Numbered from the stretch's first letter, positions 1-10,092 are shown. The stretch is 64,000 nucleotides of DNA from Agapetus fuscipes (GCA_951799405.1 OX637354.1:806001-870000), one strand, 5' to 3'. Numbers and translations: made by a program. Notes: generated by a model not told the origin, from the letters alone.

Positions 1-80
1 GGGATCGAACCTATGTTGTTCTATTCCAAATACGCTAGAAAGATCAGTCCACTTGGCCCCCTCGGCCATAACACCGACCT
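1..80 (-). repeat. SINE-D head fragment
   Basis: On the minus strand this reads as a Ser/Leu-like tRNA head: TTATGGCCGAGG resembles an A box and GGTTCGATCCC is a B box at the window edge. The element is cut by the window start, so its body is not visible here. Confidence 0.7.
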
Positions 81-97
81 ATTTAGCATCCTTACTG

Positions 98-525
98 TGC
101 ATAGTTCAGTAGTATCACTTCAGACTCGTAAATGGAAGGTTGTGGGTTCGAATCCCGGCGGAGCACTAAAAACATAACATTTAGATTTTCAAATATACGT
201 TGTTGCAAAATTCATAAAACCTGTATCAAAGATCGATCACCAAAGGTCCATCCAGCCTTACAGCAACTGGGTCTTGCTGGAGAATTAGTGGCTTTGTAGC
301 GACGACCAAGTTCGTAAAAATCCCGGTCGATAGTTCAGTTGGTAGAATGCTTGCATTCCATGCTGAGAGCAAGGGTTCGATCCCCACCAAGGGTCTCAGA
401 AAAGATTGTTAGTTTCGATGTATATTTTGAACCCAAAATAAATAGCGGCAAGGTTTACTCAGCCTCCACAAGAAATGAGAACCAGTCCCCACGGGAGCTG
501 GGAAATCCCCATTTCAACTGTCTAT
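98..525 (+). repeat. SINE-B/C dimer, copy 1
   Basis: Two tRNA-like heads occur in one unit. The first (about 100-168) ends in GGTTCGAATCCCGGCGGAGC, a perfect B box. After the SINE-B body ending CGACGACCAAG, a second head begins near 324 with ATAGTTCAGTTGG and GGTTCGATCCC. The SINE-C body follows. A short open frame here (339-572) is SINE sequence, not a gene. Confidence 0.8.
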
Positions 526-774
526 GGAGTTTGTTCCGAATTCATTCTCAAATATCACCACCTGAAAGTTAAATTTGAATAAGTGCTGATTCACTGATTT
601 GAGAAATCGTGGATTAATTTTTTTATTGGCGGTAACTTCTCATAGTAAGTGAACTAATTATAACAAAATACTAATGGCAAACTCATAAACTACAGGGGTT
701 TTACTCTTTTGTAGTGTTTTCTTTCGTAAAAAATATGAAAAAAACTGCATTTGTCAGTTATATCGCTTATTTAA

Positions 775-842
775 TCGGCGTTATGGCCGAGGGAGTCAAG
801 TGACTGAACTTTCAGCGTATTTAGAATAAAATAACGTTTTAT
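775..842 (+). repeat. SINE-D head fragment
   Basis: It contains GTTATGGCCGAGGGAGTCAA and the AGCGTATTTAGAATA segment shared with other SINE-D copies. The 3' body is missing and the hammerhead-type unit follows directly. Confidence 0.6.
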
Positions 843-869
843 TTAACTAATAAAGATCATTTTTTCAAG

Positions 870-1012
870 TGTAAATCTATTCACACAGTGAAAGTCCATT
901 GAATTATTTGAAAATTCAATAGGATAAAACAGAGTTTTAATTCACTTTATCTTTCAATTTTTTGCTCAAACGTTTTCGCCTAATAAGGCATCTTCAGGAG
1001 CATAATTGTTAG
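870..1012 (-). mobile_element. Penelope-like hammerhead unit (inverted partner at 1291-1366)
   Basis: Minus-strand order is hammerhead-like core (963-1002), then GTGAATTAAAAC, then an arm, then the terminal motif AATGGACTTTCACTGTG. The same post-core sequence reappears in plus orientation at 1291-1366, so the two copies form an inverted pair around an A1 copy. Class assignment to Penelope-like elements rests on the ribozyme motif alone; no reverse transcriptase or GIY-YIG domain is present. Confidence 0.55.
963..1002 (-). ncRNA. Hammerhead-ribozyme-like motif 1
   Basis: Minus strand: stem I TGCTC/GAGCA (5 bp), core CTGAAGA, stem II GCC/GGC around TTATTA, core GAAA, then a minimal stem III (AACGTT) and a T at the cleavage position. 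This matches the type I hammerhead with very short stem III known from Penelope-like elements. One extra nucleotide sits between CTGAAGA and stem II, unlike the canonical core, so activity is uncertain. Confidence 0.6.
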
Positions 1013-1043
1013 AAATATTTTTATTATATTATTATTAGGCTTG

Positions 1044-1290
1044 TATTCCTTGACTTATGGGTTGGTATGAGGCTGACCACACATAGTGTAAAAAATGGTT
1101 CACTTTGCCAATGTCACACCTGTTTCAGGGAAGGTCGACAAGAGTTGCAGGGCTTATGTGCATTTAAGATTAGTTTTTTTTTATATTGTAGTTCCACATG
1201 CGGCATGTGTGAGCGCGAAATTATGCGTGTCTGCTTGTGGGAATGCATTTAATACGAATCTCAAATGATACATAGATTTAGATTAGATTT
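1044..1290 (+). repeat. A-module, subfamily A1
   Basis: It begins CCTTGACTTATGGGTTGG and ends TTAGATTAGATTTAG. The end abuts the second half of a hammerhead unit (GGCGAAAACG), so this copy sits inside the inverted hammerhead pair. Confidence 0.85.
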
Positions 1291-1366
1291 AGGCGAAAAC
1301 GTTTGAGCAAAAAAAATTAAATAAACAGTGAATTAAAACTCTGTTTTATTCTATTGAATTTTTATA
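1291..1366 (+). mobile_element. Hammerhead-unit 3' half, plus orientation
   Basis: It starts at GGCGAAAACGTTTGAGCA, the second half of motif 1, and continues with GTGAATTAAAAC and an arm that is the reverse complement of about 905-940. The 5' half of the core is absent. Confidence 0.6.
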
Positions 1367-1629
1367 TAATCAAAATCAGTGCGTCTTTATGGTATCGATA
1401 TATTTGTGTAGTTGTCGCATCCTTACTCTGGTCTCTCCGCGCCTCCACCAGTCCATTTCACGGCAGATTAGATAACTCCCAGCCGGTAATATGATTTTCT
1501 ACGCTCCATACACCCAAGTATTCAACTAAAGTCCAGTGGCACCCAACCGGAGGCTCGCGGGCACCTGGTAGCCTGCGACCAGTTTTCTGAGCGCCCGCAA
1601 ACAAAATGGAAGCTGAATTAGAAATAAAA
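1367..1629. other. No recognised feature
   Basis: Moderately GC-rich stretch (about 1440-1600) without an open frame or known repeat. I see nothing I can name. Confidence 0.5.
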
Positions 1630-2089
1630 AGCAACTAAGCCACACATATAGTGTGACTTCTTGCCAGCGCTATCCCCGAAGGGATCGCATGTGGACCAAT
1701 TTGTTTTCACCGGTAGGGGTAACCACTTCAGTTAAAGTGTGGGTTTCCCAGCTCTCGAGGGGGTTGGTATTCATTTCTTGTAAAGGCTGAGTAAGCCTTG
1801 GGATCGAACCTTTGTTCTCAGCATGGAATGCAAGCATTCTACCAATTGAACTATCAACCGGACTTTTTACGAGCTTGGCCGTCGCTACAAAGCGCCAATT
1901 CTCAAGCAAGACCCAATTGTTGTAAGGCTGTATGGACCTTTTGATGACCGGTCTTTGGTGAAGGTTTATGATTTTTTCAACCCAGCAAATTTGAAAATAT
2001 GAATGATATTTTTTTGTGCTCCGCCGGGATAGGAACCCACAACCTTTCATTCACGAGTCCGAAGTGTTACCACTGGACTGCGGACCGGT
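1630..2089 (-). repeat. SINE-B/C dimer, copy 2
   Basis: Reverse orientation: the B head ends at about 2089 (GGACCGGT side) and the C body ends near 1630 in the AACTAAGC / ATATAGTGTGACTTCTTG segment. Both B boxes are partly decayed. Confidence 0.8.
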
Positions 2090-2213
2090 AATAAAATACA
2101 TAATAAATCAAAAGTGTTGTAATTGCATAATGTTGTTTCCTTTATATCACTTATGTTTTTTATGCCCGCTTTGCATATGATGAGTATTTTCGAAATAGCC
2201 CTTGCAGCAATAC

Positions 2214-2575
2214 CAGGGCTAGAAGTCTCATCACCACGGTAATTCTTACCTACCGGATATCGGTAATATTTTTTTCTACTCCCATTTGGTAATTTACTAA
2301 TTACAAAACGGCTAACGCAATCACAATGACATACATTTCTTACACCCGTTGCGTTATGTAACATTACGCAACGGGTAACCGTGTTGAAATGAAAATGTGC
2401 GCATGCGCATTGTCAGAATTGGAACAATTTTTTAATTTCAAATGTCAATCTTGTATGGGGGTATGAAGACCTGTCAATCCAAGATGGCCGCAAGCGATCA
2501 GCTGATTAGGCTTCATACAATATTACTGATATTCGGTAGGTAGGAATTACCGTGGTGATGAGACTTCCAGCCCTG
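2214..2575. mobile_element. MITE-E, long copy
   Basis: Inverted ends CAGGGCTAGAAGTCTCATC and GATGAGACTTCCAGCCCTG enclose the palindromic ACCGATATTCGGT-type core. The middle (2263-2460) holds extra sequence, including an 11-bp perfect hairpin at 2344-2376 (ACCCGTTGCGT). No transposase is encoded. Confidence 0.7.
2344..2376. repeat. Perfect hairpin inside MITE-E
   Basis: ACCCGTTGCGT at 2344-2354 pairs with ACGCAACGGGT at 2366-2376 over an 11-nt loop. It may be the remnant of a second small element. Confidence 0.6.
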
Positions 2576-2775
2576 TTCAGATGAAAATAAATATATTTTA
2601 TGTGTAGAGTCAGATAAAAATTGTTAAAAGTGCTAAAATTTATCGAATTTATTTATCGGAATACTCCAAATAAAGCTTTCCTTTTTTCGAAGGAAAATAA
2701 AAGGCTTGAAAGGAAAACAATACAAAAATTTTCACCGTAAAAAATAAACAAACTCAAAAAGTTACTTGGTTACTA

Positions 2776-2978
2776 GGTGGGTATGAGGTTGATTACCTAT
2801 GCTGTACAAACTTGGTTCACGTGCCAATACAACTGCAGAGCATATGTTTATTTGCGTTTTGGGTTTGAATGTTTAAGCTTATATGCAGGATGTAAAACGC
2901 GACCTTATATGTGTTGGCTTGTGGGCGTGAATTCAATATGAAACTTAAATATAATTTATCTTTACAACTTAGATTAGA
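2776..2978 (+). repeat. A-module, old divergent copy
   Basis: It keeps TGGGTATGAGGTTGATTACC, GGTTCACGTGCCAA and the TTAGATTAGATT end but has many substitutions and a deletion in the middle. Confidence 0.65.
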
Positions 2979-3244
2979 TTCGATAATCGAAGGGAATGAT
3001 AAATCACACGTTTTGACAAAGGTAAGGTTTTAATTACTTCAAATGGACGAGTACATTATAATGACTATTATTCACTTTTTTGGTAATTCTCTCATGGTCG
3101 TAGAAAAAGTATTGTATGCCACTGCACGTAATTAGTCTTTGTAACACTCGTGCTTTCTATTGTGCCATTCGGCTGCGCCTCATGGCACAAACTAGCACTC
3201 GTGTTAAAAAGACTATCATTACTTGGCAGTGGCATAAATAACTA

Positions 3245-3360
3245 TTATGAAGACCTGTCAATCCAAGATGGCCGCAAGTGAACAGCTGATTTGTCTTCAT
3301 ATAAATATTACCGATATTCGGTAGGTCGGAATTACCGTGGTGATGAGACTTCCAGCCCTG
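3245..3360. mobile_element. MITE-E half copy
   Basis: It runs from ATGAAGACCTGTCAATCC through ATTCGGTAGG to CTTCCAGCCCTG. The left terminal repeat is missing. Confidence 0.65.
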
Positions 3361-3449
3361 TTATGCACCACTGCACTAAACCATACCGTTTCACCAAAAA
3401 ATGCATGGAAAGCAGCACACCGCCGCCTCTAGGGAGCGTTTAAGTTTCA

Positions 3450-4052
3450 TATCGACGTTTAAAAGGAATTACGGCATAAGCGACGTTTTGGTCAAAAATG
3501 AGTTATGAATGCTATCCTACTTAAAATTTTCCGCTTTTTCTAATGCGCTAACTCCCATAGCTCTACGATGATTTTTTGTTGTTGTTTATGGCCAAGCAAA
3601 CAACTTCGTTTTCTATGTAAGACGCTTATGACATAAAAAAAATCGTAAAACCACATTAATATCTAATCTAATCTAATCGAATCTAAATTGCAAAGATATG
3701 TTACATTGGAAATTCACATTACATGCATTCCCACAACCAGACACGTACAAGTTCGCGCTTGCACATGCCTCCAAACCAAATCCCAAATGTCCTTCCCGTC
3801 CTTCCCTGAAACAGGGGTGACATTGGCAAAGTAAACCATTTTTACAGCATGGGTGGTCAGCCGCATACCAAATAGGAATGCCAATAAATGCCTTTATTTT
3901 TTTTAATTTTACACAATGCTGTTTTGATTTGAACGATATGACACAAAATAAGAAAAGTTAAGCCATTTTTTGCAATCTCAAAGCTTAAAACTGATCTTCT
4001 GAAGAATTTAATTTTTGTCGCTTATGCCCTACTTCCTTTTAACCGTCGATAT
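3450..4052. mobile_element. MITE-H copy 1, interrupted by an A-module
   Basis: Ends: ATCGACGTTTAAAAGGAA and TTCCTTTTAACCGTCGAT. Subterminal GGCATAAGCGAC is mirrored at the right end. It is split by an A-module at 3661-3870. The copy at 55204-55639 lacks that insertion and gives the empty site. Confidence 0.75.
3661..3870 (-). repeat. A-module nested in MITE-H
   Basis: The 3' tail is (TAATC)n at the left; the 5' end stops at GCATACCA. Flanks ACATTAATA and AATAGGAATGCC match the uninterrupted ACATTAATAGGAAAGC of the 55.4-kb copy read on the other strand. This suggests a target duplication of about 4 bp (AATA). Confidence 0.75.
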
Positions 4053-4286
4053 ACAGATTTAGAAACACGATGTACATGAGTTAAAACGTCATTTTGTGAG
4101 CTAGGTAGTGAATGGGAATCTGGTCGTAGCGGTGGCGGTACAAAACCTCTACGGATCGTAGCGTCCTTCATGGAAGCTTCGCGGTCTGGAGTTTAATGCA
4201 AAATTGCACTCAAGCTATCTATATAACCATGTAGCTTCGGTAATAGGAGCTTAGAGTGGTTAATCATTTTTGCGCATAATTCGAAC
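4053..4286. other. No recognised feature
   Basis: About 230 bp with stop codons in all frames and no similarity to the other repeats of the window. Confidence 0.5.
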
Positions 4287-4442
4287 CAGGGCTGGAATTC
4301 TTACCTACCGAATATCGGTAATATTTGTATGAAGACCTGTCAATCCAAGATGGCCGCGAGTGAACAGCTGATTAGTCTTCATACAAATGTTACCGATATT
4401 CGGTAGGTAAGAATTACCGTGGGGATGAGACTTCCAGCACTG
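4287..4442. mobile_element. MITE-E, compact copy
   Basis: The shortest near-complete copy: CAGGGCTGGAATTCTTACC at the left, CTTCCAGCACTG at the right, with the long inverted core ACCGAATATCGGTAATATTT. The left end lacks the CTCATCACCACGG segment. Confidence 0.7.
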
Positions 4443-4565
4443 GTAGCTCCACATGCGGCATGTGTTAGCGCGAAATTATACATGTCTGCTTGTGGGAATG
4501 CATTTAATATAAATCTTACATGAGATATATCTTTGCAGCTTAGATTAGATTAGATAAGATTAGCT
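4443..4565 (+). repeat. A-module A1, 3' half
   Basis: It starts at CCACATGCGGCATGTG and runs to the TTAGATTAGATTAGAT tail. Confidence 0.75.
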
Positions 4566-4599
4566 TTTGATTATAAGCTTGATGCGATGCCTGGTAGAT

Positions 4600-5052
4600 T
4601 ACGAAATCTAAAATAAATCTAAATCTAAGTTGCAAAGATATGTATCATTTGAGATTCATATTAAATGCATTCCCACAAGCAGACACGCATAATTACATAT
4701 GCCACATGTGGACCTACAATATAAAAACCCAATCTCAAATGAACATAAGCCCTGCAACTCTTGCCGACCTTTTCTGAAACAGGGGTAACATTGGAAAAGT
4801 GAACCATTTTTTACAGTTCGGATGGTCAGCCTCATTCCAACCTATAAGCCAAAGAATACAAGCAATTAATTACATCCAGTTATACAAACAAACAAACACT
4901 AAAAAATCTACAAAACATCAATAAAAATGAAAATTGATTCTTGGGCTTTGCCGCCTTCATTACAGATCAGCCGCCATTTTTTTGGTCCTTACATACTTCT
5001 TTCATTTCATCCAGAGTCATAACCTTTTTTATACAAGCTCTCCTTTGATTAC
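4600..5052 (-). mobile_element. LINE-A 3' end with A1 module
   Basis: The A1 module (4600-4858) is continuous on the minus strand with the LINE-A 3' UTR and the last codons of its ORF (about 4960-5052, encoding a MKEVCKD-KKW type terminus). This physical link shows the A-module is the LINE 3' end. The copy is 5'-truncated and has decayed codons. Confidence 0.8.
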
Positions 5053-5055
5053 GCT

Positions 5056-6040
5056 TCTATTCCTTGACTTCTAGGTTGGTATGAGGCTGACCACCCATAC
5101 TGTAAAAATGGTTCACTTGGCCAATGTCACCCCTGTGTCAGGGAATGTCGGCTAAAGTTGTAGGGCTTATGTTTATTTGAGGTTTTATTTTTTATTTATT
5201 TTATTTTTAAGGAGAAAAAACAGATACAGACACAAAAACAAATACAAGAAAAATGTAAACATAAACAGTAGTGTGCCTTAATCCTAAAGAATTCCCACAG
5301 ATATGTAAAAACAATAAAATAGCTGACGAAAAATAAAAACATAAAAGAAATCGATGAGGTAAAAAGTAAATCAAATTAACAACAGAAATAAAAATAAGAG
5401 GAAAGAAAAAAAAAAAGTGAAAAGAGAAACTAAGAATAAACAAAAAATATACAAAAAAAGATAAAAAGAAAACCCATTCAAGATATAATGGATAGCACGG
5501 ACATTTTATAAATACTTTTTAATAGGTCAGATCTAAAGGAGTACTTCACTTTATTAAATATATCTAAATCACTAAAATATATATTAAAATCACTGCACAT
5601 TCTATACATAGGAGCTCTTTGACCTGAGTTTGTTCGACATTTGGGCAGAGAAAATATTTGTAACGAACGGGATGCACTTCTTGGTATGCGAAAATTAATC
5701 TGACATAGAAGACCAGGGCAATCCGTTTCAGATAGACAAATACTCCTCAAAGTTAACGCACTCAATAATAAACGCCGATTGTCAAGACTAATAATTAGGT
5801 TTAAGTGAACTAGGCGGTTTTCGTAAGTGCGGTTGACGAAGCTTAAACGATGGAATAGTATTTTTGTAAATCTTCTTTGTACGGACTCTATAAGAGTCTT
5901 GTACACATTATAAAAAGGATTCCATTTAGTTTAGTTTGGATTTTATTTACACATTCAGCATTTGTAAGCGCGAACTACACGTGTTTGTCTGTGGGCATAC
6001 ATCTGAGAGCTTTAAATGAATATATCCTTGCAACTTAGAT
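5056..6040 (+). repeat. A-module A2 split by a LINE insertion
   Basis: The left part (5056-5183) ends TTGAGGTTT and the right part (5939-6040) resumes GTTTGGATTTTATTTACAC. The uninterrupted A2 consensus reads TTGAGGTTTGGATTTTATTT. GTTT is repeated at both borders, consistent with a short target duplication. Confidence 0.8.
5184..5938 (-). pseudogene. LINE reverse-transcriptase C-terminus (Jockey/I-like)
   Basis: The minus-strand frame 5906-5478 (142 aa) carries the VQRRFTK segment and the SLDNRRLLLSALTLRSI segment. These are typical of the region after the reverse-transcriptase domain in Jockey- and I-group LINEs. The catalytic domain is missing, so this is a 5'-truncated copy. The A-rich 3' UTR extends to about 5184. 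It is nested in an A2 module. Confidence 0.65.
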
Positions 6041-6089
6041 TATAGATACTATAGCCACTAAAAAAATATCGCATCTTTAAAGGTATAAC

Positions 6090-6360
6090 TGAATGGGTAC
6101 TGATTCACTGATTTGAGAAGTCGTGGATAAAACATTTTGTTGTGTGTCAGGCTGTGTGGCGTAAGGCCGGCCCCTTTACCTGTAAAATTAATTACGTTCC
6201 GTTCGCCGCGGTAAGAAGTTACACTATATGTGTAGTAAATTAGCGTTTTTTTTTTTTTTTTTTTTTTAAATTCTATTGAATTATTAATCAATAAAAACCC
6301 AATGACAATTGTTGAACCAGGATCGAAGATATTGTCGATAGGACACATCGCAGGCGAGGT
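6090..6360. repeat. SINE-C 3' fragment and SINE-D body fragment
   Basis: 6145-6245 matches the SINE-C 3' body (GGCGTAAGGCCGGCCCC through AAGAAGTTACACTATATGTG, plus strand). A T-run follows, then a minus-strand SINE-D body (GTTGAACCAGGATCGAAG) to about 6360. Confidence 0.6.
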
Positions 6361-6424
6361 TTAAACTTACACTTGTTTCAGCAAAGCAGACTCGAGTGCC
6401 TATGCCTTCTCCGCTCGACTGACA

Positions 6425-7025
6425 TTTTTACAGATCAACCACCATTTTTTTCGGTCCTTACATACTTCTTTCATTTCATCATGAGTCATAACCTTTTTCA
6501 TACAAGTTCTCCTTTTATTATCTCATCTAATCTAAGTTGCAAAATATAAGTAACATTGGAGATTCACATTATATGCATTTTCACAAAACAGACATGTCTA
6601 AGTTCGCGCTCAAACATGCCGCATGTAGCCCTACAATATAAAAACCCGAATCTCAAATGAACATACACCCTGCAACTCCTGCCGACCTTCACTGAAACAT
6701 GGGTGACATTGGGAAAGTGAACCATTTTCTACAGCATGGGTGGTCAGCCGCATACCAACCTATAAGTCAAGGAACATACACAACAAATTACATTTTTTAA
6801 ATGTTACGACTCTGGATAATCCATTCATTCGCTATTTCAGCAATTTGATCCGTTGACACCTTTCTCGGTCTTCCTCTACCATAACATCTATATTTTCTTG
6901 TCATAATCCTTGTAATCTCCACTCTCACACTTCACCTTGCACCACATTCTTCTCTTACAAAATCATATTCCTCACCCTATCACTCCGTTTTTTCCCAATC
7001 ATACTTCTTAGATAGACTGATAGAC
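6425..7025 (-). pseudogene. LINE-A ORF fragment interrupted by a second LINE-A copy
   Basis: 6425-6519 and 6802-7025 together encode the C-terminal stretch that is continuous at 23000-23280 (GRGRPRK-like, then NKRRACMKKVMTLDEMKEVC-like). Between them lies an A1 module plus about 30 bp of LINE 3' UTR, oriented minus. Frames are broken by substitutions and indels. Confidence 0.75.
6520..6801 (-). repeat. 5'-truncated LINE-A (A1 module) nested in LINE-A
   Basis: It inserts within the ATTATGACTCTGG site of the host LINE copy. The (TCTAATC) tail lies at the left and AACAAATTACATTTT of the 3' UTR at the right. Confidence 0.75.
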
Positions 7026-7287
7026 ATAATCTATTTATCAGTTTTAAATTATACACTTATCTTCATACCCTTTTGATGTCGTTTATGGTTGGTCCGGACC
7101 TCTCAGGATATTGGATGCGGGTCCTCACAAAGACCTGACCTCGGGGCAGATTTCCAAAGTTGCCAGATAGCATTTCTGTTTGTGGCATATTTAGGTGTAC
7201 AGACTTACTAGCAAGAATAACAATGTGGAACCAACTTCAAGACGGTTGTTATTTGTGTAGACCACAAACAAAGCATATTTGAATAAA

Positions 7288-7355
7288 TAGGTTGGTATGA
7301 GGCTGACCTCTAGGCTGCAGAAACTTGGTTCACTTTCACTAATGCCACTCTAAGA
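7288..7355 (+). repeat. A-module 5' fragment
   Basis: It contains ATAGGTTGGTATGAGGCTG and AACTTGGTTCACTTT. The rest is absent. Confidence 0.6.
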
Positions 7356-7483
7356 TAAAATATAAAACAATAAAAATGAAGAGCTTCGATGAAACCACAG
7401 AAAAAATGTGTGTAAAGCTAGAATCATCTGTCAGCCTTTACAGTTTCAGTAATAAAAATAAATCAATGGGGTCTGAATAATGG

Positions 7484-7530
7484 TGTCTCCTGAGGACGTT
7501 GGCTACTTCATCTACGAAACGTTTAGAATT
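7484..7530 (+). ncRNA. Degenerate hammerhead-like motif
   Basis: CTGAGGA and CGAAACGTTTAG occur in order with about 18 nt between them, but stems I and II pair poorly. Confidence 0.3.
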
Positions 7531-7726
7531 ATATGAGTTTTCCTATAACGGTTCGTCTAGTATCCGAAAAGTTTAACTTGTAGTTATTATCATTGTAATT
7601 ATGTCAAACAACTGTAAGTCCAGCTTAACCCTTTAAAAAATAAAAATAATCTAAAAATACAAGAGGATAGTAATAAAACATTTTGAATTTTCATAAAAGC
7701 CCTCGATGAAGTACCTACCGTTAGTC

Positions 7727-8026
7727 CGGTCGATAGCTCAGTTGGTAGAGTGCTTGCATTCCATGCCGAGAGCTCGGGTTCGAATCCCGCCGAGGGTGTC
7801 AGAGATGATTTGGTGTTTATTTTAAACCCAAAATTAAAATATCAGAAAGGTTTACTCAGCCTGCACAAGAAATGAGTACCAACCCCCTCGAGAGCTGGGA
7901 AGCCCCCACTTCAACCGAAGTGGTTGCCGTAAGGCCGGCCCCTTACCTGTACAAATAGATAGGTTCCACTCGCCATATGCGAAACCCTTTGGAGATAAAG
8001 CAGCATGAAGTTACACTATATGAAAG
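7727..8026 (+). repeat. SINE-C, best-preserved single copy
   Basis: The tRNA-like head has a perfect A box (TAGCTCAGTTGG) and B box (GGTTCGAATCC). Anticodon-arm pairing is poor and the acceptor stem does not close, so it is a SINE head rather than a tRNA gene. The body runs through AAATAAATAGGTTCC-like sequence to AAGTTACACTATATG. Confidence 0.8.
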
Positions 8027-8265
8027 TGTAAAATTCTGCATCGTTGCCTGCCTACCCATGGATGAAATGCTTTGCACGTCCCTGACGATATTACTTTATG
8101 TTGCCTTTTGTATGGATGCATATATATACCTAATACCAAGTATCAGCTACAGTAGTGTGGTCTCATACCCGCATGCAATATCTGATACTCTCTCCTCTGC
8201 AATCCAAAACTCAAACTGAAAGTTCGTTCATAAAGGAGCGCACGGTTTTACCTCAGGTCTGAAAT

Positions 8266-8362
8266 AGGAATAGTAATAATAATAATAATAATAATATTAG
8301 GATGATTTAGTTGGTGAGCGTTGTTTTTGTGTGAATCACACCTCAAGAGCCATCTGTGAGCT
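8266..8362 (-). repeat. SINE-B 3' end with (ATT)n tail
   Basis: An AATAATAATAAT run is followed by GGATGATTTAGTTGGTGAGC and the CACACCTCAAGAGCC segment: tail type 1 of SINE-B. Confidence 0.7.
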
Positions 8363-8677
8363 TGTCTTGTCTTGTCTTGTATCCTGCCGCCATTCCTCTA
8401 GGGGTGGCCAGTACCTCCACACAAGTGCCTCCACTTGACTCTGTCCCTGCATACTTCTTTCATCCCATCTAATTTCATCACTCTTTTCATGCATGCTCTT
8501 CTCTTGTTTCCACTCTATAAATTCCATTCCTTCGCAATCTCACTTATCTGATCAATCCATTCTTTTCTAGGTCTTCCTCTTCCACGCTTACCTATTACAT
8601 TTCCTTTTTACACTCTTTTTGTCAGTCGGTCTTCATTCATCCTTTCAATATGTCCAAACCATCGCATCACACAGTAA
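8363..8677 (-). pseudogene. LINE-K 3' fragment (RTE-like)
   Basis: On the minus strand it encodes the RWFGH-RM / RLTKK / GRGRPRK-type C-terminal signature seen in RTE-group ORFs, then CTAGGGGTGGCC-type 3' UTR. Only the C-terminus is present and the frame is interrupted. Confidence 0.65.
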
Positions 8678-8745
8678 TTCTTAAGTAAGTCCCAGTTGCT
8701 GTAAGCTGGATAGAGCTTGAATGATTTTTTCAACCCAGCAAAGAG
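8678..8745 (-). repeat. SINE-B body fragment
   Basis: It contains AAGTCCCAGTTGCTGTAAG and TTTTTCAACCCAGCAAAGAG and lies directly before a B/C dimer. Confidence 0.55.
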
Positions 8746-9243
8746 CGAAAAAAAATGCAACTAAGCTACACATATAGTATAACTTCTTGCCTGCTTAATC
8801 CCCGAAGGGGTCGCATGTGGTGATTCGGGACCTATTTATTTTTACGGGTAAAGGGGCAGGCTTCACACCAACCACTTTCAGTTGAAGTGGGAGTTTCCCA
8901 CTTCCCGGGAGGGCTGGTTCTCATTTCTTGTGACGGCTGAGTAAACCTTGAGATCGACCCTTGCTCTCGATATGGAATGCAAGCATTCTACCAATTGAGC
9001 TATTCACCTTTTTACGAGCTTGGTCGTCGTCGCTACAAAGCGCCAATTCTCAAGCAAGACCCAGTTGCTGTAAGGCTGGATGGACCTTTGGTGACCGGTC
9101 ATTGGTAAAGGTTTATGAATTTTTCAACCGAGCGAAGAGTAAATTTGAAAAGATGAATGGTATATTTTTTGTGCTCCGCTGGGATTCGAACCCACAACCT
9201 TCCGTTAACGAGTCCGAAGCGTTACCACTAGACTACATACCGT
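8746..9243 (-). repeat. SINE-B/C dimer, copy 3
   Basis: Complete dimer in reverse. The C body begins at AACTAAGCTACACATATAG, the C head is near 8965-9005, the junction is TTTTTACGAGCTTGGTCGTC, and the B head ends near 9240. Confidence 0.85.
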
Positions 9244-9456
9244 TCATATACCGGGAAGTATTATGCTATACAAACTTGGTTCACTTTTGTCAACGCCACT
9301 CAAATTTCTGGTCTGTAGAGAGTTGATTGGTCTGTAGTCCAGTGTTAACGCTTCTGACGCGTAAATGGAAGGTCGTTGGTTCGAATCCCGGCGGAGCACA
9401 AAAAATGTACCAGTTAAATTTTCCTGAATGCTATTCGCTGGGTTGGAAAATTCATT

Positions 9457-10013
9457 CGGTGCTATTCCTAAACATTTTAGTCGTCCGTTGAGCCCACGTT
9501 TTGACAAACTAATGATGCATTTGAATGAAGACCTGTCAATTCAAAAAGGCCGCAAGTAAACAGCTGATTAGTCTTCATACAAATTTTACTACAATTCGGT
9601 AGGTAAGAATGACCCTGGTGATAAGACTTGCAGCCCAAGCGTCATTAGTTTGTCAAAGTAGTTTAACCGGTCCCTAGTCCAGGTGGTAACACTATCGGAC
9701 TCGTAACTGGAAGGTTGTGGGTTCGAATCCCTGCGGAGCACAAAAAATATCCCATTTATATTTTCAAATTTGCTCTTCGCTGGGTTGAAAAATTCATAAA
9801 CCTTTACCAAAGAACGGTCATCAAAAGGTCCATCCAGCCTTACAACAACTGAGTCTTGCTTGAGAATTGGCGCTTTCTACAGCGACGACCAAGCTCGCAG
9901 AGGGCTCTTGAGGTGTGATACACACAAAAACAGCGCTCACCAAATAAATCAGCCTAATTTTTTTTTTAAAGCGTGGGCTTTGAGGACGACCAAAATGTTT
10001 AAGAACAGCACTG
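9457..10013. mobile_element. MITE-F copy 1 (contains MITE-E core and a SINE-B)
   Basis: Ends CGGTGCTATTCCTAAACATT and AATGTTTAAGAACAGCACTG are inverted repeats. Inside are a MITE-E-like segment (about 9520-9645) and a complete plus-strand SINE-B (9669-9967). A 3-bp ATT flanks the whole. Confidence 0.75.
9669..9967 (+). repeat. SINE-B with tail type 1, nested in MITE-F
   Basis: Head GGTCCCTAGTCCAGGTGG to GGGTTCGAATCCCTGCGGAG, body, then CTCTTGAGGTGTGATACACAC and the AAATAAATCAGCC end. Confidence 0.8.
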
Positions 10014-10092
10014 ATTGCCTTTACCAAAGATAGGTCAGCAAAGGTTCATCCAGCCTTACGGCAATTGGGTCTTGCTTGAGAATTGGAGCTCA

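Larger units (their letters stand above)
9326..10092 (+). repeat. SINE-B split by MITE-F
   Basis: The left part (9326-9456) ends GGTTGGAAAATTCATT and the right part (10014-10092) resumes ATTGCCTTTACCAAAG. The unbroken sequence AAATTCATTGCTTTTACCAA occurs at 18.59 kb. ATT is present on both sides of the insertion. Confidence 0.8.

Noticed and set aside
1670..2364. Two ORFs of 105-126 aa on the minus strand
   Set aside because: The first lies inside a SINE-B/C dimer and the second inside MITE-E; neither has protein-like features.
3657..3690. Telomeric repeat from (TAATC)n / (TTAGA)n tracts
   Set aside because: The unit is not the arthropod TTAGG. The tracts are always the 3' tail of an A-module.
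5207..5443. 78-aa hydrophobic minus-strand ORF as a membrane protein
   Set aside because: It is the A-rich 3' UTR of the nested LINE read backwards, which yields Phe/Leu-rich peptides.
7727..7801. tRNA gene
   Set aside because: A and B boxes are perfect, but the acceptor and anticodon stems do not pair and a SINE body shared by about fifteen loci follows. It is a SINE-C head.
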